This document shows, piece by piece, positions 5,696 through 10,988 of a stretch of DNA of 10,988 nt. The DNA comes from an uncultured Roseburia sp. GTDB lineage: Bacteria; Bacillota; Clostridia; Lachnospirales; Lachnospiraceae. Location: positions 1-10,988 of the forward strand of contig CAJTYI010000097.1 in NCBI GenBank assembly GCA_910584215.1. The letters run 5' to 3'. The notes beneath the pieces are model-generated. The model made no database searches. It was not told the origin of the DNA and was given only the letters and a program-made list of their open reading frames with translations. The position numbers and the translations under genes were made by a program. Each line of letters starts with the position of its first letter. Positions within the stretch are counted from its first letter, which is position 1.

Positions 5696-6469
5696 ATGGG
5701 GTTGTATATTAAGGAAAAGATGCTGGGTGAGGGCAGACCGTTGATCTGTGTGCCTGTGATGGATAGGAAAAAAGCGGACATTATCCATGAGATTACTTAT
5801 CTGGCGAAGAGCACGGCGGCGGACATGATTGAGTGGCGTGTGGACGCATTTGACAGCTATGAAGATTTTAATGAGATCCGTCAGATATTAAACGAATTAA
5901 AGAGTGTGGTAAAAGAAAAAATATTTTTATACACTTTTCGCACCCAAAAGCAGGGGGGAGAGGCGGAGCCGGAACATGAGCTGCTCGACGATCTGCACGA
6001 TCTGGCGGCAGAGTCCCGCTGTGTGGATTTGATTGATATCGAATTTTTTGCGGAGGAGCATCCGGCCAAAAAGATACGCCGCATCAGAGAGCAGGGAGTT
6101 CATGTGATTGCATCCCACCATGACTTTGAGATGACGCCTCCGCCTGAGGTGATGAGCATGTTGTTAGATAAGATGGCGGCCGGAGGAGCCGATCTGGTAA
6201 AGCTTGCTGTCATGCCAAAAGACTGTCTGGATGTCATAAAGCTTCTGGAAGTCACCGACGGTTTTCGCAGGAATCATAAAGGCGTGCCAATCATTACCAT
6301 GTCCATGGGCGCTTTGGGCAGCATCAGCCGCATCAGCGGAGAATATTTTGGTTCCTGTGTGACTTTCGGTGCCCACAAGGTGGCGAGCGCACCCGGACAA
6401 TTTGCGATGGAAACGCTGGAACGTATGCTGGAAAATATTCATGATGCAGCTTGTATTAATTCTAAATAA
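5696..6469 (+). CDS. aroD: 3-dehydroquinate dehydratase, type I
   Basis: This enzyme dehydrates 3-dehydroquinate to 3-dehydroshikimate (shikimate step 3) through a Schiff-base lysine, in the cytoplasm. It has 257 aa, near the ~252 aa usual for type I. Active-site residues are all visible: MIEWRVD (Glu46, Arg48), TFRT (Arg82), ASHHDFEMTP (catalytic His142), LVKLAVMP (Schiff-base Lys169), ISRISG (Arg212) and the lid ASAPGQ (Ser231, Gln235). The start at 5696 has AAAGGA at 5681-5686. It faces away from the DAHP synthase gene across a ~190-base shared region holding both promoters and a direct repeat, so the two genes may be co-regulated. A terminator follows, making it a single-gene transcript. 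Nothing in it looks truncated. Confidence 0.96.
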   Translation: MGLYIKEKMLGEGRPLICVPVMDRKKADIIHEITYLAKSTAADMIEWRVDAFDSYEDFNEIRQILNELKSVVKEKIFLYTFRTQKQGGEAEPEHELLDDLHDLAAESRCVDLIDIEFFAEEHPAKKIRRIREQGVHVIASHHDFEMTPPPEVMSMLLDKMAAGGADLVKLAVMPKDCLDVIKLLEVTDGFRRNHKGVPIITMSMGALGSISRISGEYFGSCVTFGAHKVASAPGQFAMETLERMLENIHDAACINSK

Positions 6470-6498
6470 AATATAAATAGATGGGAAAAAAACAATAA

Positions 6499-6543
6499 AC
6501 ACCGTCAGAATGTATTGATTTTGCATTTTGATGGTGTTATTTT
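6499..6543 (+). terminator. Intrinsic terminator after aroD
   Basis: ACACCGTCAGAATG (6499-6512) pairs with CATTTTGATGGTGT (6524-6537) over 14 positions with two G-U pairs and an 11-base loop. The T-rich run TTATTTT follows. It lies 29 bases past the aroD stop and shows that the exporter operon starts a separate transcript. Confidence 0.82.
6515..6543 (+). promoter_or_regulatory. Weak candidate promoter for the ABC exporter operon
   Basis: TTGATT (6515-6520) and TATTTT (6538-6543) are spaced by 17 bases, each a four-of-six match. They lie inside the aroD terminator. They would give a leader of ~78 bases before the exporter start at 6628. No better promoter is evident between the terminator and the gene, so the true one may be non-canonical or this overlapping one. 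Confidence 0.3.
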
Positions 6544-6627
6544 ATGTCATATGGACTTTTTTGGCATTATCTGGTTACAGCGGGCAGATGGTCAAAGGGA
6601 GAACCGGAAAAGAAAGGAACAGGACTT

Positions 6628-8775
6628 ATGGGCAAAATTTTTAAGAACATGCTGCCATATTGGAAGATGATGATTGTCGTGCTGCTTCTGTTGGTTGTGC
6701 AGGCGTGGTGTGATCTGTCACTTCCGGCGTACACATCGAATATTATTGATGTGGGCATTATGAATAACGGCGTTGGCCATATCGTGCCTGATGCCGTCAC
6801 GGCTGATGATTACGAGATGGCGAAGCTGTTTATGACCGATGAGGAGCGGGCAAAATGGGAGGCGTGTTTTTTGCGGGAGCACAATATTTATACCCGCAAA
6901 GATTTATCGCGCCAGGAGCTGGAAGAATTGGATGAGGAGCTGCTGCTGCCGATTCTGCTGAATTACCAGGTGATGTCCTACATGGAGGAAGCGGATAGTC
7001 TTAGCGAATTCATGCAAAAGGGCGGTGAGGCGGTTGGGGGACAGTTGTCTGATCTGAGAGGACAGATGGAGGCGACGCTTGATACGATGGGCAGTTCTCT
7101 TGTAAAGTCTATGGGCGTAGCTTTCGCGGTCAGATGCGATAAGGCCGCGGGGCTTGACATGGAAAAAATACAGACCGGCTATCTGTGGCGGGAGGGCCTT
7201 AAGATGGTCGGCATGGCTCTTTTAATGGGAGTGGCGGCCGTGTTAGTGGGGCTGTTTGGATCGCGGATTGGCGCCGGTATCGGCAGGGATTTAAGGAAGA
7301 AAACGTTCGAGCGCGTGGTAAGTTTTTCCAATGCGGAGATGGACCGTTTTTCGACAGCTTCCTTAATTACCAGGAGCACCAATGACATACAACAGATTCA
7401 GATGGTTTCGACCATGCTGATTCGCATGATCGCCTATGCGCCGATTCTAGGGCTGGGCGGTATTGTGCGCGTGGTACAGACCGGCGCTGGCATGGGTTGG
7501 ATTATCATATTGGCGCTGCTTGTCATACTGGGTTATGTACTTATACTAATGTCTGTCACCATGCCGAAGTTTAAACTGATGCAAAAGCTTGTGGACCGCG
7601 TCAATCTGGTGTCGCGGGAGATATTGACCGGGCTTTCGGTGATACGCGCATTTGGCAGGGAAGAAAAAGAAGAGGAGCGGTTTGACGCCGCTAACCGAGA
7701 TCTGACAAAGACAATGCTGTTTACCAACCGTGTCATGACGTTTATGATGCCGGGCATGATGCTGATTATGAATCTATTGACGATAAGTATTGTCTGGGTG
7801 GGAGCAAAGCATATTGATGCCGGGTCAATGCAGGTCGGCTCCATGACGGCGTTTCTTACTTATTCGATGATGATTGTGATGGCATTTTTGATGCTCACGA
7901 TGTTGTCGATCATGCTGCCGCGTGCGGCGGTGGCGGCAGAGCGCATTGACGAGGTCATTCGTACCGTTCCCTCGATCGCGGATAGAGAGCAGCCGGAAGC
8001 GGTCACCAGCCATTGTGGAAGAATCCAATTTTCACATGTCAGTTTCCGTTATCCCAATGCGGAATCAGACGTGCTTACGGATATTGACTTTGTGGCAGAG
8101 CCGGGAAAGACAACCGCAATCATCGGCAGTACCGGATGCGGCAAGACGACACTAGTCAATCTGATTCCGCGGCTTTACGATGTGACGGCGGGAAGTGTCA
8201 CGTTGGACGGCAGGGATATCAGAAATATTTCCATGGAAGAACTGCGAGAGGAAATCGGCTATGTGCCGCAGAAGGGAATCTTGTTTTCCGGTACGATCGA
8301 GAGCAATCTGCGCTTTGGCCGGGAGAATGCCACGGCAGAACAGATCAAAGAAGCGGCGTCGATTGCCCAGGCGACGGATTTTATAGAAGAAAAGGCGGAG
8401 CAATACGAATCTGCCGTTGCCCAGGGCGGCACCAATGTTTCCGGCGGGCAAAGGCAGCGGCTGGCGATTGCGAGGGCCATTGTGAAAGACCCGCGGATCT
8501 TTATTTTTGACGACAGTTTTTCCGCGTTGGATTTGAAGACCGACGCGGCGCTTCGCGGGGCATTGTCCAAAAAGGTGAAAGACAAAACGGTCATCATTGT
8601 GGCGCAGCGAATCAGTACGATACTTCACGCTGACCAGATTCTTGTCTTGCATGAGGGCAGGATTGTTGGCAAAGGGACGCACAGGCAATTGCTTGCGGAG
8701 TGCGGGATTTACCAGGAGATTGTCAAATCGCAGCTTTCCGCGAAAGAGCTGGGAATGGAAGAAAGTGAGGTGTAG
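6628..8775 (+). CDS. ABC exporter subunit with degenerate ATP site and large TM1-TM2 insert
   Basis: This is a half-transporter, 715 aa from ATG 6628: a six-helix membrane domain followed by an ATPase domain. TM1 is ~14-36 and TM2 ~189-211. Between them is a hydrophilic insert of about 145 residues, predicted to lie outside the cell. The ATPase has Walker A GSTGCGKTT (500-508), a Q-loop in VPQKG, signature VSGGQ (604-608), Walker B IFIFDD (Asp628-Asp629) and switch-loop Gln660 (VAQRIST). Asp629 replaces the catalytic Glu and Gln660 the usual His, so this subunit's own site should hydrolyse poorly. This is the pattern of the degenerate partner in TM287/288-, BmrCD- and LmrCD-type heterodimers. 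AAAGGA at 6613-6618 supports 6628. An in-frame ATG at 6544 abuts the aroD terminator and has no ribosome site. The partner gene starts three bases after the stop. The substrate is unknown; drugs or lipids are likely from the family. Confidence 0.93.
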   Translation: MGKIFKNMLPYWKMMIVVLLLLVVQAWCDLSLPAYTSNIIDVGIMNNGVGHIVPDAVTADDYEMAKLFMTDEERAKWEACFLREHNIYTRKDLSRQELEELDEELLLPILLNYQVMSYMEEADSLSEFMQKGGEAVGGQLSDLRGQMEATLDTMGSSLVKSMGVAFAVRCDKAAGLDMEKIQTGYLWREGLKMVGMALLMGVAAVLVGLFGSRIGAGIGRDLRKKTFERVVSFSNAEMDRFSTASLITRSTNDIQQIQMVSTMLIRMIAYAPILGLGGIVRVVQTGAGMGWIIILALLVILGYVLILMSVTMPKFKLMQKLVDRVNLVSREILTGLSVIRAFGREEKEEERFDAANRDLTKTMLFTNRVMTFMMPGMMLIMNLLTISIVWVGAKHIDAGSMQVGSMTAFLTYSMMIVMAFLMLTMLSIMLPRAAVAAERIDEVIRTVPSIADREQPEAVTSHCGRIQFSHVSFRYPNAESDVLTDIDFVAEPGKTTAIIGSTGCGKTTLVNLIPRLYDVTAGSVTLDGRDIRNISMEELREEIGYVPQKGILFSGTIESNLRFGRENATAEQIKEAASIAQATDFIEEKAEQYESAVAQGGTNVSGGQRQRLAIARAIVKDPRIFIFDDSFSALDLKTDAALRGALSKKVKDKTVIIVAQRISTILHADQILVLHEGRIVGKGTHRQLLAECGIYQEIVKSQLSAKELGMEESEV

Positions 8776-8778
8776 CAG

Positions 8779-10620
8779 ATGGCAAGCGGGGCGATGAATT
8801 CTCATAGAAGAGGTCCGGCCGGACATGGCATGGGACCGATCGAAAAGCCGAAAAACTTTAAGGGTTCTATCGGTAAGTTGACAAATTATATTGGCAGATA
8901 CAAGGCAGCTATTTTCATGGTAATGTTTTTTGCCGTTTGTGCTACGGTTTTCAATGTGATTGGACCGAAAATATTAGGCAGGGCGACGACGGCCCTGTCG
9001 GAGGGATTAATGGCAAAGATTGCAGGAACCGGCGGCATTGATTTTGCCCGAATCGGAAAAATACTGGTGTTTGTGTTGGGACTATATGTGTGCAGTGCGG
9101 CATTTTCTTTTTTCCAGGGTTGGATTATGACAGGCGTGACGCAGAAAGTATGCTATCGTCTCAGAAAAGAAATTTCCGAAAAAATCAACCGCATGCCGAT
9201 GAAATATTTTGAGAGCCATGTATACGGCGAGGTGCTCTCGCGCATCACCAATGATGTGGATACGCTCGGGCAGGGACTCAATCAGAGTATCACAATGATC
9301 ATTACATCAGTCGCAACGCTGTGCGGCGTGTTGGTGATGATGCTGAGTATTTCTCCGCTGATGACTTTGATTGCGCTGGTGATTCTGCCGGTTTCCGCTT
9401 TTTTGATATCGTTTGTGGTAAAGCGGTCACAGAAATTTTTTAAATACCAGCAGGAATATCTGGGGCATGTAAACGGGCAGGTGGAGGAGGTCTACGGAGG
9501 ACACCTGGTGATTAAATCTTATAACCGTGAAAAAGATACGGTGGAAGAGTTTAACCGGACCAATGAGACCTTATATGATTCCGCCTGGAAATCTCAGTTT
9601 TTGTCCGGTATGATGCATCCGATCATGATGTTTGTGGGGAATCTCGGCTACGCGGCAGTCGCCTTAGCGGGCGGTCTGCTTGCGATGCGGGGCACAATCA
9701 CGATCGGTGATATTCAGGCGTTTATACAGTATGTCAAGAATTTTACCCAGCCGGTACAGCAGATTGCGCAGGTGACTACGCAGGTGCAGTCGATGGCGGC
9801 GGCTTCCGAGCGCGTATTTGAGTTTTTGGCCGAGCAGGAGGAAGAGCAGTTGGCCGGTCATCCGGTGAGCCTGACGAAGATGGAGGGCGCAGTAAGTTTT
9901 TGCCATGTCAGTTTTGGGTATCAGCCCGATCAGACCATTATCCATGATTTTTGCGTGGAGGTAAAACCGGGACAAAAAATCGCTATCGTTGGCCCTACCG
10001 GAGCCGGCAAAACGACGATTGTAAAGCTGCTGATGCGCTTTTACGATGTCAGCGGCGGAGAGATCAGACTGGACGGATACGATATCAGGGATTTTAACCG
10101 CAGAGAACTTCGGGATGCGTTCGGGATGGTGCTGCAGGATACTTGGCTGTTTAAGGGAACCATTATGGAAAATATTCGCTATGGCAGATTGGATGCGACA
10201 GATGAGGAGGTTATGGCGGCGGCGAAAGCGGCGCGGGCAGACCACTTTATCAAGACGCTGCCGGGCGGTTACCAGATGGAGTTAAATGAGGACGCCACCA
10301 ATGTTTCGCAGGGACAAAAGCAGCTGCTGACGATCGCGCGGGCGATATTGGCGGATAATAAAGTGTTGATCTTGGATGAGGCGACGTCCTCTGTTGACAC
10401 GAGGACGGAAGTGGAAATTCAAAAGGCGATGGATCGACTGATGCAGGGAAGAACCAGTTTTATCATTGCCCACCGTCTCTCGACAATCCGCAATGCGGAT
10501 AGGATACTCGTCATGAAAGACGGTGATATGATCGAACAGGGAACGCACCGGGAGCTGTTAGAGGCAGGCGGATTTTATGCTAATCTCTATAACGCCCAGT
10601 TTGAGGAGAGCATCGCCTAA
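8779..10620 (+). CDS. ABC exporter subunit with catalytic ATP site (heterodimer partner)
   Basis: This is the second half-transporter, 613 aa. A Gly/basic N-terminal tail (~1-30) precedes six membrane helices (about 43-65, 93-117, 165-215 for two, 275-325 for two) and an ATPase domain. Walker A is GPTGAGKTT (405-413, Lys411), the Q-loop lies in MVLQDTWLF, Walker B is VLILDE (Asp533, catalytic Glu534), the D-loop SSVD, and the switch His565 in IIAHRLST. Its signature is VSQGQ (509-513), with Gln511 replacing the first Gly of SGGQ. In a heterodimer this altered signature faces the first subunit's Asp629/Gln660 site, making one inactive site. This subunit's good Walker motifs face the first subunit's intact VSGGQ, making the active one. 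GAGG at 8767-8770, inside the end of the preceding gene, is its ribosome site. The 3-base gap implies tight coupling. A non-coding repeat tract follows. Confidence 0.95.
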   Translation: MASGAMNSHRRGPAGHGMGPIEKPKNFKGSIGKLTNYIGRYKAAIFMVMFFAVCATVFNVIGPKILGRATTALSEGLMAKIAGTGGIDFARIGKILVFVLGLYVCSAAFSFFQGWIMTGVTQKVCYRLRKEISEKINRMPMKYFESHVYGEVLSRITNDVDTLGQGLNQSITMIITSVATLCGVLVMMLSISPLMTLIALVILPVSAFLISFVVKRSQKFFKYQQEYLGHVNGQVEEVYGGHLVIKSYNREKDTVEEFNRTNETLYDSAWKSQFLSGMMHPIMMFVGNLGYAAVALAGGLLAMRGTITIGDIQAFIQYVKNFTQPVQQIAQVTTQVQSMAAASERVFEFLAEQEEEQLAGHPVSLTKMEGAVSFCHVSFGYQPDQTIIHDFCVEVKPGQKIAIVGPTGAGKTTIVKLLMRFYDVSGGEIRLDGYDIRDFNRRELRDAFGMVLQDTWLFKGTIMENIRYGRLDATDEEVMAAAKAARADHFIKTLPGGYQMELNEDATNVSQGQKQLLTIARAILADNKVLILDEATSSVDTRTEVEIQKAMDRLMQGRTSFIIAHRLSTIRNADRILVMKDGDMIEQGTHRELLEAGGFYANLYNAQFEESIA

Positions 10621-10635
10621 AAGAGCGGTTATCGT

Positions 10636-10780
10636 CTCAAAGAAAGCCTGGCCTAAAAAAGCATGGCTCAAAGAAAGCGTGCCCTAGAAAAAAACATGGC
10701 TTAAAAAAAGCCTGGCCTAAAAAAAGCATGGCCTGGAAAGAAACATCCGCCCCAAAAGGCATCTCTTAGAAAAGTCAGGG
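10636..10780 (+). repeat. Degenerate tandem repeat, about nine units of ~16 bp
   Basis: From just after the exporter stop codon the sequence repeats a unit like CTAAAAAAAGCMTGGC, with lengths of 15-18 bases. Unit starts are 10636, 10653, 10668, 10684, 10701, 10717, 10733, 10751 and 10766. Units 5 and 6 (10701-10732) are the cleanest, and the last three decay. The stop-codon context itself (GCCTAAAAGAGC, 10615-10626) resembles a first unit, as if the array grew from the gene's 3' end. There is no conserved reading frame, because the period is not a multiple of three. I see no gene from 10621 to the window end. Confidence 0.8.
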
Positions 10781-10798
10781 AAGACAACAGCGCCTGAC
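10774..10798 (+). repeat. Short inverted repeat before the long-stem element
   Basis: GTCAGG (10774-10779) and CCTGAC (10793-10798) can pair as a 6-base stem with a 13-base loop. No T run follows. This may be chance or part of a larger structured region leading into 10811. Confidence 0.3.
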
Positions 10799-10810
10799 CG
10801 GCAGGGGAGT

Positions 10811-10917
10811 AATCGGGGCTGTCGCAAGAAGTAAGAATCGTACCATATCATTTGGCTGCAAATGTAAGCAATCAAGGGATGGTAGGGTTATTCTTAAGGC
10901 GACGGCTCCGATTTTTT
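10811..10917. other. Long nested-stem element (MITE-like or structured RNA; may also terminate the exporter transcript)
   Basis: Four nested pairings can form. AATCGGGGCTGTCGC (10811-10825) pairs with GCGACGGCTCCGATT (10899-10913) over 15 positions with two G-U pairs. TAAGAAT (10832-10838) pairs with ATTCTTA (10890-10896), TACCAT (10841-10846) with ATGGTA (10879-10884), and CATTTG (10849-10854) with CAAATG (10859-10864) around GCTG. Six T residues (10912-10917) follow, so on the plus strand it could act as a terminator for the exporter operon. The long interior is atypical for a plain terminator. The ends (GGGGCTGTCGC and, reversed, GGAGCCGTCGC) look like imperfect terminal inverted repeats of a miniature transposable element; such GGGGCTGTC-type ends are familiar from insertion sequences. 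No clear target duplication is visible. Confidence 0.6.
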
Positions 10918-10926
10918 ACTTTATAG

Positions 10927-10974
10927 GAAATTGCGTCGTCAGACGCATCAATTTTCAAGTTGCAAAGCAACTTG
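10927..10974. repeat. Two adjacent hairpins at the window edge
   Basis: The first pairs GCGTC (10933-10937) with GACGC (10942-10946) around GTCA, extended by flanking GAAATT and AATTTTC with small bulges. The second is a perfect 8-base stem, CAAGTTGC (10956-10963) with GCAACTTG (10967-10974), around AAA. Neither has a following T run on the plus strand, so they are not simple terminators for the exporter. They continue the palindromic character of the element at 10811-10917 and may belong to the same repeat family, or to the 3' end of something beyond the window. Confidence 0.55.
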
Positions 10975-10988
10975 CAAAGAATCACGGA

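Noticed and set aside
6544..6627. Upstream start at 6544 for the first ABC subunit, adding 28 residues
   Set aside because: The ATG immediately follows the aroD terminator T run and has no ribosome site. The ATG at 6628 has AAAGGA, and MGKIFKNMLPYWK is a typical exporter N-terminus.
8152..8826. A 224-codon open frame on the minus strand over the ATPase domain of the first exporter gene
   Set aside because: It is antisense to conserved ABC motifs and has an Arg/His/Pro-rich, shadow-type composition.
10663..10704. A 13-codon ORF (MAQRKRALEKNMA) in the tandem repeat
   Set aside because: There is no ribosome site, it is entirely inside degenerate repeats whose unit is not a multiple of three, and it ends within the array.
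10621..10988. CRISPR array in the repeat tail
   Set aside because: Units are contiguous at ~16 bp with no unique spacers and no cas genes.

Overview
The window looks like a chromosomal segment of a Gram-positive anaerobe of the Clostridia, most likely Lachnospiraceae. The basis is the strong AGGAGG/AAAGGA-type ribosome sites, sigma-A-like promoters with extended -10 elements, a secreted trigger-factor-like lipoprotein, a clostridial-type PurA variant, and a heterodimeric ABC exporter of the Firmicutes type. This is recognition from memory, not a database search. Most of the window is housekeeping sequence. The last ~370 bases, after the final gene, are non-coding and unusually rich in repeats and hairpins.

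Layout: (1) the last codons of an unidentified gene (to 61), then purA (107-1390) and a HAD-family phosphatase (1469-2086), probably one transcript. (2) A 71-residue two-helix membrane protein on the minus strand (2106-2321), divergent from a SEC-C zinc-motif protein on the plus strand (2503-3009). Two good promoters lie between them, and a terminator follows the SEC-C gene. (3) A lipoprotein with an FKBP-like domain and a trigger-factor C-terminal domain (3250-4335), preceded by its own promoter and an inverted repeat in the leader. A bidirectional terminator separates it from the convergent aroF/aroG-type gene. (4) A divergent shikimate-pathway pair: DAHP synthase (4473-5501, minus; step 1) and type I dehydroquinate dehydratase AroD (5696-6469, plus; step 3). 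The shared intergenic region carries two promoters and a 22-bp direct repeat with a 31-bp period. An 8-codon leader ORF has the only good ribosome site ahead of the DAHP synthase. (5) A two-gene operon for a heterodimeric ABC exporter (6628-8775 and 8779-10620), with one degenerate and one consensus ATP site. (6) A non-coding tail: about nine degenerate ~16-bp tandem repeats, a ~103-bp long-stem element resembling a miniature inverted-repeat element or structured RNA, and two more hairpins at the window edge.

Functionally, PurA makes the AMP precursor. The aro pair starts the common aromatic pathway and may respond to one regulator through the tandem site. The lipoprotein is probably an extracytoplasmic folding factor. 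The ABC pair probably exports drugs or other hydrophobic compounds. I see no CRISPR array, transposase, tRNA or rRNA. No wholly new multi-gene system is evident. The best leads are the aro leader peptide, the aro operator-like repeat and the structured 3' tail.
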